A DNA stretch of 64,000 nt. Source: CAILZL01 sp050181835. Its GTDB lineage: Bacteria; Pseudomonadota; Gammaproteobacteria; Steroidobacterales; Steroidobacteraceae. Below the pieces are notes generated by a model, which saw nothing but the letters and a program-made list of their open reading frames with translations, did no database searches and was not told where the DNA came from. The translations under genes were made by a program, and so were the position numbers. Shown piece after piece: positions 45,563 to 54,387 of this stretch (its first letter is position 1; every line of letters starts with the position of its first letter). The stretch lies in NCBI GenBank assembly GCA_050181835.1, contig JBFXCU010000003.1, positions 1 through 64,000 on the forward strand, given 5' to 3'.

Positions 45563-46480
45563 ATGTTCAAACTTATGCAGAGCCACGTGCGCATTTCGCG
45601 CTGTCTATTACTTGCTTTCATTTGTCTGACGCTATTGAGCTTGCAAGCCCAAGCAACAATCTCTACTGAAAAACTGATCGTCTCGGGAGCCTCGGGACAG
45701 TTGGGCGAACTGACGATTAAGGAACTGTTGCGTCGAGGTGTCCAAGCAAAGAATTTGATTCTGGTCAGTCGCAGGCCGGAAAAACTCGACCAATACGCCA
45801 AACTAGGCGCGTCGGTTCGTTATGGTGATCTATACAAGCCGGAATCTTTGCCAGCTGCCTATGCCGGCGGTACGCGCATGTTGCTAATCAGTATCGATAT
45901 TGTTCCCGGCGCCGTACCACGACCGCAAACACACAAGGTCGGATTTGATGCGGCAGTGAAAGCAGGTGTAAAGCACATCGTTTACACCTCGTTCATTGGT
46001 GCCGACACCGGCACCTCATGGTTGGCGCTGGATCATCGTCAAAGCGAAGAGAACCTCAAGGCCAGCGGCGCTAAATGGACCTTGTTGCGTAATGGCTTCT
46101 ATGCGGATCGCGTCGTGCAGCAGGCAATTGAGATGGTGAAAACCGGTCGCGCCAGCGTCACGCCGAATGAAGCGAAGAGCGCACCCGTTACCCGCGAAGA
46201 TTGTGCAGCAGCGGCAGCGGGCGCACTGCTTGATCCAAAATTTGAAAACATGGCGTTCGACATCACCGGCCCGGCGCTATTCGGTACGGAAGATATTGCA
46301 GCGGCAGCCAGCACCATCACCGGCAAGCACATTGAGGTGGTTGAACAAAGCACCGCTGCGGCGGGCATGATGACACCGGCTATCGCCACCAATGCGGTAG
46401 CGGAATTGTCTGGCCGTCCCGCCACCGGCCTGCGTGCGCTGCTGGAAGCGAACAAAGACAAATTGATCGCAGCCAGATGA
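45563..46480 (+). CDS. NmrA/QorB-like NAD(P)-binding protein with signal peptide
   Basis: A 305-residue atypical short-chain dehydrogenase-like protein. A Sec signal (SHVRISRCLLLAFICLTLLS to QAQA, about residues 7-31) precedes a Rossmann fold with the NAD(P)-binding motif VSGASGQLGELTIKELLRRG, then VKHIVYTSFIGADTGTSW and LRNGFYAD, resembling quinone oxidoreductase 2 (QorB) and NmrA proteins. An AGGGG ribosome site precedes the ATG at 45563. Export of a nicotinamide-cofactor protein is unusual. It overlaps the next gene by four bases (ATGA). Confidence 0.82.
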   Translation: MFKLMQSHVRISRCLLLAFICLTLLSLQAQATISTEKLIVSGASGQLGELTIKELLRRGVQAKNLILVSRRPEKLDQYAKLGASVRYGDLYKPESLPAAYAGGTRMLLISIDIVPGAVPRPQTHKVGFDAAVKAGVKHIVYTSFIGADTGTSWLALDHRQSEENLKASGAKWTLLRNGFYADRVVQQAIEMVKTGRASVTPNEAKSAPVTREDCAAAAAGALLDPKFENMAFDITGPALFGTEDIAAAASTITGKHIEVVEQSTAAAGMMTPAIATNAVAELSGRPATGLRALLEANKDKLIAAR

Positions 46481-47100
46481 CGGCATTGGAAATGGAATCA
46501 GCGCATCGCGCCCTGCTTGCGCTGGTGGTGATCTGGACGCTGGGTTTGCTCATTTCTGGTCGTGCGCCGTATGAGCGCGCAACCTGGCTGATGGAAGTCA
46601 TGCCGTGTCTGATCTTGCTGCCGATTCTGTGGGCAACCCGCCAACGCTTCGTGTTTACGCCACTGGTGTATGGCTTGTTGATTGTTCATGGCCTGATCCT
46701 GATGCTCGGTGGCGCATACAGCTATGCGCGAGTACCGCTCGGCTTCTGGATGCAGGACTGGTTCGGCTGGCCACGCAACAACTACGACAAGATTGGCCAC
46801 TTTGCACAGGGCTTTGTGCCTGCGTTTGTAGTGCGTGAAATGTTGATTCGTGTATATCGACTTACCAGCAAACATCTCATTGCCGTATTGACGGTAAGCG
46901 TGTGTCTGGCGATCAGTGCGCTGTATGAACTGGTCGAATGGGGGGCAGCGTTGTTGCTGGGTTCCGGTGCTGATGAGTTTCTTGGCACGCAAGGCGATGT
47001 GTGGGATACGCAGTCCGACATGTTCATGGCATTAATCGGTGCGCTGTATGCGTTGTTGTTCGCGCGCTGGCATGAGCGGGCGATGCGTAACATGCGGTAA
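46477..47100 (+). CDS. DUF2238 (YjdF-like) membrane protein
   Basis: A 207-residue inner-membrane protein of the DUF2238 family with about six transmembrane segments. Conserved features are GGAYSYARVPLGFWMQDWFGWPRNNYDKIGHFAQGF and LYELVEWGAALLLG, then GDVWDTQSDMFMALIGA, containing charged residues inside the membrane region. Function is unknown. It is translationally coupled to the exported NAD(P)-binding protein upstream. Confidence 0.87.
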   Translation: MTALEMESAHRALLALVVIWTLGLLISGRAPYERATWLMEVMPCLILLPILWATRQRFVFTPLVYGLLIVHGLILMLGGAYSYARVPLGFWMQDWFGWPRNNYDKIGHFAQGFVPAFVVREMLIRVYRLTSKHLIAVLTVSVCLAISALYELVEWGAALLLGSGADEFLGTQGDVWDTQSDMFMALIGALYALLFARWHERAMRNMR

Positions 47101-47309
47101 ACGTGCAGCAAGTTCGGAAATCACTCGGGCGATCATCGACGTCCGAAGTTTCGCAAGGAAGCGAGCGATGGTGAGCGTACAGGTCAACCGTCAGGAGACA
47201 TTCGGTCAGGCGGGCGGCAATTCACGTCAGTGCTGCCACGGTCAGCGGCTGAAATGGGCACCCGTCGGATACTGGATGGGCTGGCTTCGGGCGGATAGGG
47301 CGATTATTC

Positions 47310-47404
47310 TTCCTATCCTCATGGTGCCAGTTGTCAGGATCACGCATGATGGCGTGTGCGAGCTACTGATGATGCGCTGGGGCTTAGCAGGAAAAAAGCG
47401 CTAA
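47310..47404 (+). pseudogene. Fragment of an SRAP (YedK-type) gene
   Basis: About 30 codons give PILMVPVVRITHDGVCELLM and then MRWGLAGKKR, matching the conserved segment of SOS-response-associated peptidases (P...VPVVR...g.rEL..MRWGL). Upstream sequence in any frame does not restore the essential N-terminal MCGR, and the frame stops soon after. It is a remnant. Confidence 0.6.
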
Positions 47405-47416
47405 AGGAAAACAGAA

Positions 47417-47686
47417 ATGATCGAACCAATCGACGCCAACGCATTTCGTATCCGGGTTGAAGCCAAGATCAACATCATTGCAAAGGCATTAACTTGGATA
47501 TTGGCAATTTCGATTGCGGCGGCAATATACTTTGTCGAACGTAACTTTTGGTCGCTTGAAATTGATGTCACTGCAAGTGCGTGGGTGGCTTTCATGGTGG
47601 GGTCCCTAGCTTCATGGCTTATAATTAATAGGCCGATGAGAAAGCTGGAAGCAACGTATTCACTTTATGACGATGACGAGCCATAG
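47417..47686 (+). CDS. Small two-helix membrane protein
   Basis: An 89-residue protein with two transmembrane segments (about residues 20-40, NIIAKALTWILAISIAAAIY, and 50-72, TASAWVAFMVGSLASWLII) and an acidic C-terminus (SLYDDDEP). It has AAGGAAA upstream of its ATG. No family recognised. It lies between two gene remnants, so it might be part of the same eroded accessory segment. Confidence 0.55.
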   Translation: MIEPIDANAFRIRVEAKINIIAKALTWILAISIAAAIYFVERNFWSLEIDVTASAWVAFMVGSLASWLIINRPMRKLEATYSLYDDDEP

Positions 47687-47709
47687 GATTTTGACATAGA
47701 GGGACGACG

Positions 47710-47937
47710 TTCAAAAAGAAAACAGTATTCGTAATAGGCGCTGGTGCCAGCTGGCATTACGGATACCCAATTGGCGAAGAGTTGGTGGCAGAAGTCATAG
47801 AGCTAACCACCATATATGGACTCCCCCTGAGCATGACCGGGGCGGGGGGTATTGTGGGCCGCTCACTTCTGCTTCAAGAACATCTCTTGGTCGATGCCTA
47901 CCTGCTTGAACTCGTAAGGTGGATGATCCCGATGTAG
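47710..47937 (+). pseudogene. N-terminal remnant resembling a SIR2-like/NAD-binding gene
   Basis: The frame reads KKKTVFVIGAGASWHYGYPI and GEELVAEVIEL, like the N-terminal nucleotide-binding loop of SIR2-domain proteins found in defence systems (VxGAGAS..xGyPtG.eL). It has no ATG or usual start codon in frame after the preceding stop, and after about 36 codons it loses resemblance; the stop lies in the adjoining GTAG repeat. It is probably a truncated gene cut by the repeat or a rearrangement. Confidence 0.5.
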
Positions 47938-47986
47938 GCCGGGTGCCACACCCGGCATCCGATGGTGGATGCGGCATCCACCCTAC
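47934..47986. repeat. GTAG-ended double palindrome
   Basis: GTAGGCCGGGTGCCACACCC followed by GGCATCC and a second half GTGGATGCGGCATCCACCCT ending in CTAC. Two adjacent stems (CCGGGTG/CACCCGG and GTGGATGC/GCATCCAC) are flanked by GTAG and CTAC. It is related to the shorter element at 35458-35484. Confidence 0.7.
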
Positions 47987-48090
47987 GCTGGTTCGCAGGC
48001 ACGGGGCAGGTCTTGAATATTGAATATTGAATTCTGACTTTGATATGTCCTCTGTTCCTGGCGTTGCTCGTGCGATGCGTCGCTTGAGTG

Positions 48091-48116
48091 AGGCGGATTA
48101 GCAAACTAATCCGCCT
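48091..48116 (-). terminator. Terminator-like hairpin after the glutathione peroxidase gene
   Basis: AGGCGGATTAG (48091-48101) pairs perfectly with CTAATCCGCCT (48106-48116). It lies 14 bases beyond the stop of the minus-strand peroxidase gene. The T tract is weak on both strands. Confidence 0.55.
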
Positions 48117-48129
48117 TTACAACCAAGGC

Positions 48130-48723
48130 TTACTTGGTCTTGGCTGTGGTCAGCAAGCTTTCAATCGCCTGGGTCATTTCATCCGAGTCAGGCGTTACTT
48201 TGCTATCAAAGTATTTCAGTACTGTGCCATCTGGCTTTACCAGGTACTTGTTGAAGTTCCACTTCGGTTCGGTGGTTTGCTTCGCCAGTTCCTTGAAGAT
48301 GGAATTGGCATCCGTACCTTTCACTGACGACTCCGCAACCATGGTGAACTTCACGCCGTAGTTGATATAGCAAACCTCGGACGTTTCAGTATCTGTTGCG
48401 GCTTCCTGATTGAAGCTGTTTGACGGGAAACCCAGTACCACCAGACCACGATCCTTGTACTTCTCATGCAAGGCTTCCAGTCCCTTGAACTGTGGGGTGA
48501 ATCCACAATGGCTGGCAGTGTTGACGATCAACAATAGCTTGCCTGCATAGGCCTTGCAGATGTTGACGGTTTCGCTGGAGCGCAGCTTCTTGAGATCCTG
48601 ATTCAGATAGGCGGGGCAACTCGCCGCAGCAGCGGTGGTAGCGGCAACAGCACTATAAGTCGTGGTCAGTGTGACCAGCGCAAAACCGGCAAGCGAAATG
48701 AAAAGTGACAATCGCGGCAACAT
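48130..48723 (-). CDS. Exported glutathione peroxidase-family protein
   Basis: A 197-residue thiol peroxidase of the glutathione peroxidase family, with an N-terminal Sec signal (LPRLSLFISLAGFALVTLTT, to about residue 28). The catalytic cysteine lies in NTASHCGFTPQFKGLEALHE; the family's second and third motifs appear as LGFPSNSFNQEA and KWNFNKYLVKPDG. Cysteine replaces selenocysteine. It should reduce peroxides in the periplasm, using thioredoxin-like partners. The start at 48723 has AGGAG seven bases upstream and begins at the signal; 20 extra upstream residues in the longer frame are rejected. Confidence 0.92.
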   Translation of the reverse strand: MLPRLSLFISLAGFALVTLTTTYSAVAATTAAAASCPAYLNQDLKKLRSSETVNICKAYAGKLLLIVNTASHCGFTPQFKGLEALHEKYKDRGLVVLGFPSNSFNQEAATDTETSEVCYINYGVKFTMVAESSVKGTDANSIFKELAKQTTEPKWNFNKYLVKPDGTVLKYFDSKVTPDSDEMTQAIESLLTTAKTK

Positions 48724-49055
48724 GGTGATGCTCCTGTTGGGAATGAGGGGGCTGATATCAGCTGACTGGTGGTGGTCATCCATACGGCAAGGCTAGCCGC
48801 TTTTCAGGATCGTGCGGCAGACTTCACACTTTCAAAACAGTTGGCTTATTCAGGCAGATTGCTGGCACTTGCTCGGCCACCGTGGCAGGCAGACGCGGAT
48901 ATTATTGTTCAATCAGTTGATATAGCAGCGTCTGTTCGGGACGGCGAGTCGTAGATTGACTCGTCCTGCTCACTGCATTCCATGCTTGTGTGGGGTGCCA
49001 ACTTCTCGTGCCCTGCGAGTCGTCCTTGATAGCTCGATCATCGTCAGCTCAGCCT
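48724..49055. other. Intergenic region between groEL terminator and peroxidase
   Basis: About 330 bases with no convincing gene. It should contain the peroxidase promoter on the minus strand, which I could not identify clearly. Confidence 0.45.
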
Positions 49056-49083
49056 GAAAAAGAAAGCCCCGCATCGCGGGGCC
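49056..49083 (-). terminator. Intrinsic terminator of groESL
   Basis: On the minus strand GCCCCGC-GAT-GCGGGGC is followed by TTTCTTTTTC. It starts about 53 bases after the groEL stop. Confidence 0.92.
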
Positions 49084-49135
49084 TTCTCAAACATCACAAC
49101 CCAATTGAGTTGTCTTGTTTATCAGCAGCTCGGCC

Positions 49136-50797
49136 TTACATGCCCATGCCGCCCATGCCGCCCATACCGCCCATTCCACCCATGTCACCACCACCGCCAT
49201 GGCCATGGTCAGCTTCTTCCTTCGGCGCTTCAGCGATCATGACTTCGGTGGTCAACAACAGACCGGCAACCGATGCGGCGTTCTGCAGAGCCAGACGCGT
49301 TACCTTGGTGGGATCAAGGATACCCATCTCGAGCATGTCACCGTAAACGCTGGTTGCAGCGTTGTAGCCGTATGTGCCCTTGCCTTCTTTCACTTTGGAA
49401 AGAACTACTGCGGCATCTTCACCAGCATTGGTGACGATCTGACGCAATGGCTCTTCAATGGCACGGGCCAAGATGCGGATGCCGAAAGCCTGGTCTTCGT
49501 TGGTCGCTTCCAGTTTGTCCACGGCTTTCTGCGCGCGAATCAAGGCAACACCACCTCCGGGAACCACACCTTCTTCAACGGCAGCACGAGTTGCATGCAG
49601 CGCATCTTCAACGCGAGCTTTCTTCTCTTTCATTTCAACTTCGGTAGCTGCACCAACTTTGATGACGGCTACACCGCCAGACAATTTGGCAACGCGTTCC
49701 TGCAGCTTTTCCTTGTCGTAATCAGAGGTGGTTTCTTCAACCTGCTTGCGAATCTGTTCAACACGCGCCTTGATGTCAGCAGACTTGCCTTTACCATCAA
49801 TAAGCGTAGTGTTTTCTTTTTCGATCAGCACTTTCTTGGCTTCGCCAAGATCGGCCAGCGTAGCCTTCTCAAGCGACAAACCCACTTCTTCGGAAATGAC
49901 GGTACCGCCTGTCAGAATGGCGATGTCTTGCAACATGGCCTTGCGACGATCACCAAAGCCCGGTGCCTTCACCGCAGCCACCTTGACGATGCCACGAATG
50001 GTGTTAACCACCAGCGTTGCCAGTGCTTCGCCTTCAACGTCTTCTGCAACGATGAGCAGCGGGCGACCGGCTTTGGCGATACCTTCGAGCAACGGCAGCA
50101 TTTCACGTACGTTGGAAATTTTCTTTTCGTACAACAGGACGTACGGATTCTCGAATTCGACAGTCTGGTTATTCTGGTTATTGATGAAGTAGGGCGACAG
50201 ATAGCCGCGATCAAACTGCATACCTTCAACCACGTCGAGCTCGTTCTGCAGGCCAGAACCTTCCTCAACAGTGATCACGCCTTCCTTGCCAACTTTTTCC
50301 ATCGCATCAGCAATAGTCTTGCCGATCGAATCATCACTATTGGCGGAGATAGTGCCGACCTGCGCAATGGCCTTCTGATCCTTGCAAGGCTTGGAGAGCT
50401 TCTTCAACTCTTCAGTTGCAGCAACCACAGCCTTATCGATACCGCGCTTCAGATCCATTGGATTGGCACCAGCAGCAACGGCCTTCAGACCTTCGCGCAC
50501 AATGGCTTGTGCCAATACAGTGGCGGTAGTGGTGCCGTCACCGGCTTCATCGGAGGTGTTGGAAGCGACTTCCTTCACCATCTGTGCGCCCATGTTTTCG
50601 AACTTGTCTTTTAGTTCGATTTCTTTGGCGACGGATACGCCGTCTTTAGTGATGGTCGGTGCGCCAAAGCTCTTTTCGAGAATTGCATTGCGACCTTTAG
50701 GACCCAGCGTTGCCTTGACGGCATTGGCCAGAATGTTGACACCCCTGACCATGCGGGTGCGGGCATCATCGCCAAAACGTACTTCTTTAGCTGCCAT
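49136..50797 (-). CDS. groEL: Chaperonin GroEL
   Basis: A 553-residue 60-kDa chaperonin that folds proteins in a double ring with GroES. N-terminus AAKEVRFGDDARTRMVRGVN, ATP site TLGPKGRNA and GDGTTTATVLAQ, and the flexible C-terminal GGM tail (GDMGGMGGMGGMGGMGM) are all present. Standard length. Second gene of the groES-groEL unit, 57 bases after groES. A 499-codon antisense frame exists opposite it and is rejected. Confidence 0.97.
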   Translation of the reverse strand: MAAKEVRFGDDARTRMVRGVNILANAVKATLGPKGRNAILEKSFGAPTITKDGVSVAKEIELKDKFENMGAQMVKEVASNTSDEAGDGTTTATVLAQAIVREGLKAVAAGANPMDLKRGIDKAVVAATEELKKLSKPCKDQKAIAQVGTISANSDDSIGKTIADAMEKVGKEGVITVEEGSGLQNELDVVEGMQFDRGYLSPYFINNQNNQTVEFENPYVLLYEKKISNVREMLPLLEGIAKAGRPLLIVAEDVEGEALATLVVNTIRGIVKVAAVKAPGFGDRRKAMLQDIAILTGGTVISEEVGLSLEKATLADLGEAKKVLIEKENTTLIDGKGKSADIKARVEQIRKQVEETTSDYDKEKLQERVAKLSGGVAVIKVGAATEVEMKEKKARVEDALHATRAAVEEGVVPGGGVALIRAQKAVDKLEATNEDQAFGIRILARAIEEPLRQIVTNAGEDAAVVLSKVKEGKGTYGYNAATSVYGDMLEMGILDPTKVTRLALQNAASVAGLLLTTEVMIAEAPKEEADHGHGGGGDMGGMGGMGGMGGMGM

Positions 50798-50854
50798 GTA
50801 AATTAAACCTCAATAAATATGTAGAAGGTAGGTAGTGAGAAAAGTCCGTGCTGC

Positions 50855-51157
50855 TTACTTCTCGATCACGGCCATAATGTCGTCTTCTTTCATGACCAGC
50901 AGTTCTTCGCCATCAAGCTTCACTTCGGTGCCGCTGTATTTGCCAAACAGAACGCTGTCGCCGACCTTCACGTCCAGCGCGTGCACCTTGCCGTCTTCCA
51001 GAATCTTGCCCTTACCCACGGCAAGCACCTTGCCGCGGATCGGCTTTTCGGTAGCGCTGTCAGGAATTAGAATGCCACCTGCAGACTTACGCTCTTCTTC
51101 AAGACGCTTGACGATGACGCGATCATGCAGGGGACGGATTTTCAATTTGTCAGCCAT
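50855..51157 (-). CDS. groES: Co-chaperonin GroES
   Basis: A 100-residue GroES that caps the GroEL ring. It contains LKIRPLHDRVIVKRLEEERK, the mobile loop SAGGILIPDSATEKP, and VKVGDSVLFGKYSGTEVKLDGEE. The start at 51157 (MADKLKIRPLHD) has TGGAG upstream; four extra residues in the longer frame are unlikely. Transcription is predicted to start at the sigma-32 promoter and be repressed through the CIRCE-like site upstream. Confidence 0.97.
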   Translation of the reverse strand: MADKLKIRPLHDRVIVKRLEEERKSAGGILIPDSATEKPIRGKVLAVGKGKILEDGKVHALDVKVGDSVLFGKYSGTEVKLDGEELLVMKEDDIMAVIEK

Positions 51158-51244
51158 AGTGGGCTCCAACTGATGAGGTTAATAAAAGATAAAAAGAATT
51201 CGGTAAGGTGAAGCTCATATCCCGAGGCATAGCCAAGAAACTTG

Positions 51245-51271
51245 TTAGCACTCCACCTAAGCGGCTGCTAA
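51245..51271 (-). promoter_or_regulatory. CIRCE-like operator upstream of groESL
   Basis: TTAGCACTC, nine bases, then GGCTGCTAA: the left arm is perfect and the right arm matches GAGTGCTAA at seven of nine positions. This is the HrcA-binding element of heat-shock operons. It lies directly after the predicted sigma-32 promoter. Confidence 0.8.
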
Positions 51272-51272
51272 T

Positions 51273-51299
51273 AATAGGGGGCGATATTAGGATTTCAAG
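51273..51299 (-). promoter_or_regulatory. Sigma-32 promoter of groESL
   Basis: On the minus strand CTTGAAA (51299-51293), 12 bases, then CCCCTATT (51280-51273), close to the RpoH consensus CTTGAAA-N11-16-CCCCATNT. The predicted start lies inside the CIRCE-like element, so activation and repression act at the same site. Confidence 0.8.
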
Positions 51300-51639
51300 G
51301 GGAGAGACGAATAAAGACGGTAGGACGTGGGCTGTACTATGGGTAGGAACGAAATCCGTTCTGACCAACAGCCCGCAGCCTACAGCCCAGAACCCTCACA
51401 ATAACCGACACCCTGACCACCTACCCCACTCCGGAAAGAGCTGAACCCTAACCCGCCGCCCAGTTGGCGACACTGGCAACCCGCCTCAAGGCACTCTACC
51501 CTTACGAACTACCGGAGCTGACTGTGGTTGCGATCCCAGTGTGCGCCGGTAGTGCGCCCTATCGGGATTGGATTCGGCACAATATGGCGTCTCAAGACTG
51601 ACTTTCCCTTACCACACCTGAAATTACTTAAGATCACCT
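51300..51639. other. Intergenic region between groESL and dsbD promoters
   Basis: About 340 bases between divergent units. No gene, repeat or confident dsbD promoter is visible. Confidence 0.45.
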
Positions 51640-53529
51640 ATGCAGCAGTCTTCCTTCGCCGCACGCCTGATGTCAACCCTGTTGGGCCTGTTTTTGTTAG
51701 TCAGCCCGGCGCTGCAAGCGCAACAATCCAGCACTGGCAGCAGCTTGGCCAACTTGCTCAAATCCAGTGAAGACGGATTCCTGCACCCTGACGAAGCGTT
51801 CAAACTCACTGTCCGTGCCACCGGACCGGATGCTGTGGAGGTTGAATGGCAAATCGCTGATGGCTATTACCTATACAGGAAGCGCATGAGCCTCAGCACG
51901 GAGACCCCGCAACTACAATTGGGCGAAGCCACCTTCCCCAAGGGCGAGATCAAGAACGACGAATTCTTTGGCGAAATGGAGGTTTACCACCATAGCCTCA
52001 TCGCAAAAATTCCCGTGGCGCGCCCAGCCGGTGCAGCAGTAAAACTGGCCCTAACCGTCAAGTACCAAGGCTGTGCCGAAGCTGGCCTATGCTACAACCC
52101 ATTAACAAAAATCATTGATGTCGAGCTGCCAGCCAGCAATAGCGCGGTCAACTTTGATGGGAAATCAAGTAATTTTGAATCCGGCGATGGCATGGTGTCG
52201 GAGCAGGATCGGCTAGCCAACCTGATTCGAACCGGCAGTTTGGCTGCGGTACTGGCTACCTTTTTCGGATTAGGTTTACTCTTATCGTTCACGCCCTGTG
52301 TACTGCCGATGATTCCCATCCTGTCCGGAATCATTGTCGGGCAGAGTGAAAAAGTTACCCCAGCCAAGGGATTCTCCCTAGCCTTCGCCTACGTGCAAGG
52401 CATGGCATTGACCTACGCTGCCGCTGCAGTCGTGTTCGTACTCGCTTTCAAGCAAGCACCCCAAGCGTTTTTCCAGAGCCCTTGGATCGTCGGCACTTTT
52501 GCCGTGCTGTTTGTGGTACTGGCATTCGCCATGTTTGGCAGCTTCACCTTACAACTGCCCAGCGCCTTGCAAACCAAGCTCACCGATGTCAGCAACAAGC
52601 AACAAGGCGGCACCTATATTGGCACCTTCATCATGGGTGCCTTGTCGGCGCTGATAGTCACAGCCTGTGTGGCACCTGCCATGATTGCCGCACTGTCCGT
52701 CATCAGCCAAACCGGACTAATTGGGCGCGGCGCGGCGGCGCTGTACTTCATGGGACTAGGCATGGGCGTGCCATTGTTATTGGTCGGCGCATCCGCCGGT
52801 ACGCTACTACCCAAAGCGGGTGCATGGATGGACGCCATCAAGCGCTTGTTTGGCGTCATGTTCTTGGGACTGGCCATTTATCTGGTTTCCAGCTTACTGC
52901 CGGGTGGGCTGGTAATGCTGCTATGGGCTGCGTTGGCAATCATTTCCGGCTACTGGACTTTCGCTCTACAACTGAAACCCGGAGAACCTGCGCCAGCGGC
53001 ATGGCGCGGTTGCGGGCTAGTGATCCTTATATACGGAATTCTATTGCTGATCGGCGCGGCTTCGGGACGCACAAACCCGCTACAGCCATTGCAAGGGTTG
53101 GCCAGCTACCCTAACGGCAACATCGCCGTTGCCGACAGCAATACGGAAAATCATTCTGCCCTGCCTTTCAAACACATCAGTTCAGTGGCCGAACTGGACG
53201 CAGAGCTCGCTGCCGCGCGAGCAGCCGGTAAAACCGTGATGCTGGATTTTTATGCCGACTGGTGCGTGAGTTGCAAAGAGATGGAGAAATACACCTTTAC
53301 TCAGGCGTCGGTGCAACAGGCCCTGAGCAGTTCCATCCTATTGCAAGCTGATGTCACTGCCAACAACGCCGACGACCAAGCGTTATTAAAACGCTTTGGA
53401 ATTTTTGGCCCACCGACCATTGCCTTCTTTGTCGATGGTAATGAGCGGCGTAACTATCGGGTGGTCGGCTATATGTCGGCCGAAAAATTTGCGCCGCATG
53501 TCACTTCGGCATTAAACAGCGCCACCTAG
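51640..53529 (+). CDS. dsbD: Thiol:disulfide interchange protein DsbD
   Basis: A 629-residue inner-membrane electron carrier that moves reducing power from cytoplasmic thioredoxin to periplasmic thiol proteins. Layout: signal peptide (to about residue 27), periplasmic N-terminal domain with Cys145 and Cys151 (QGCAEAGLCYNP), eight-helix membrane domain with the redox cysteines in FTPCVLPMIPILSG and VTACVAPAM, and a C-terminal thioredoxin domain with Cys542-Cys545 (ADWCVSCKEMEKY). All three redox centres are intact. It is followed 43 bases later by a TlpA-like protein. Confidence 0.96.
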   Translation: MQQSSFAARLMSTLLGLFLLVSPALQAQQSSTGSSLANLLKSSEDGFLHPDEAFKLTVRATGPDAVEVEWQIADGYYLYRKRMSLSTETPQLQLGEATFPKGEIKNDEFFGEMEVYHHSLIAKIPVARPAGAAVKLALTVKYQGCAEAGLCYNPLTKIIDVELPASNSAVNFDGKSSNFESGDGMVSEQDRLANLIRTGSLAAVLATFFGLGLLLSFTPCVLPMIPILSGIIVGQSEKVTPAKGFSLAFAYVQGMALTYAAAAVVFVLAFKQAPQAFFQSPWIVGTFAVLFVVLAFAMFGSFTLQLPSALQTKLTDVSNKQQGGTYIGTFIMGALSALIVTACVAPAMIAALSVISQTGLIGRGAAALYFMGLGMGVPLLLVGASAGTLLPKAGAWMDAIKRLFGVMFLGLAIYLVSSLLPGGLVMLLWAALAIISGYWTFALQLKPGEPAPAAWRGCGLVILIYGILLLIGAASGRTNPLQPLQGLASYPNGNIAVADSNTENHSALPFKHISSVAELDAELAAARAAGKTVMLDFYADWCVSCKEMEKYTFTQASVQQALSSSILLQADVTANNADDQALLKRFGIFGPPTIAFFVDGNERRNYRVVGYMSAEKFAPHVTSALNSAT

Positions 53530-53572
53530 TAGAATCGGTAGCCGTTACGGAGAGTAAGGCGCTAACAATCAC

Positions 53573-54220
53573 ATGCTTAATAGACTTGGCTACGTACTGG
53601 TCGCCCTGGTTGCAATCGCACTCGGCTATATCTCGGCTCAGTACTGGCTGAGCACGTCCACCGCACCCGCTGCCCAAACGGCATCCAGCGGCAATACAGC
53701 CAAGGCACCGGTACTGACCTTGCCAGAGTTTTCGCTGAAGAATCGCACGGGCGAGTTGCAGTCCATTCACGCCTGGCCGGGCAAATCATTGGTGATCAAC
53801 TTCTGGGCCACGTGGTGTGCCCCCTGTCGCCGCGAGATTCCGTTACTGAAACAGTTACAACAAGATCACGCAGCTGACGGGGTACAAGTGGTCGGCATTG
53901 CCGTGGATTTTCGTGAAGACGTTTTGAAGTATGCCGACGCCATCAATATGGACTATCCATTGCTGATTGGCGAACAAGATGGCCTAGACGCCGTCGACGC
54001 CTTTGGTATCGAGGCGGTAGGGTTTCCTTATACGGTATTTACCGACGCGCAAGGAAACATCATCACCACTTATGTTGGCGAACTGCACAAGGAGCAGGCA
54101 GAGCTGATTCTGGGCACCATCAAACAGGTAAATAGCGGCGAACTTGCGGCAAGTCTGGCGCGCACACACCTGACTACGACACTGTCCAACCTGAAAGCCG
54201 CCGTGGCCAGCGAAGGCTAA
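53573..54220 (+). CDS. TlpA-like membrane-anchored thioredoxin-fold protein
   Basis: A 215-residue protein with an N-terminal signal anchor (LGYVLVALVAIALGYISAQYW, about residues 3-24) and a periplasmic thioredoxin fold carrying WATWCAPCRREIPLL. TlpA/ResA-type proteins reduce periplasmic disulfides, for example on apocytochromes or copper-site proteins, and are recharged by DsbD, which is encoded just upstream. A Gly-Phe-Pro turn (AVGFPYTV) provides the cis-proline. Ends well before aroQ. Confidence 0.9.
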   Translation: MLNRLGYVLVALVAIALGYISAQYWLSTSTAPAAQTASSGNTAKAPVLTLPEFSLKNRTGELQSIHAWPGKSLVINFWATWCAPCRREIPLLKQLQQDHAADGVQVVGIAVDFREDVLKYADAINMDYPLLIGEQDGLDAVDAFGIEAVGFPYTVFTDAQGNIITTYVGELHKEQAELILGTIKQVNSGELAASLARTHLTTTLSNLKAAVASEG

Positions 54221-54387
54221 GCACGGCGCAGCACCAAAGGACGTGTTCACCCCATGAGCCAACGCCACTCGCGCCAAGCATCACTCGCGAAATACACCAT
54301 TTCAACAAAGTAATCGCCAATTACACCAATCTACAGCTAAACTTGCCGCCATTTCCCAGAAAGTGGCCATAACCACTCTTGCATTAC

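Noticed and set aside
48769..48954. Small frame between peroxidase and groEL
   Set aside because: No domain and no ribosome site; probably chance.
49115..50614. 499-codon open frame on the plus strand
   Set aside because: It lies entirely opposite groEL and mirrors its codon pattern; no domain or ribosome site supports it.
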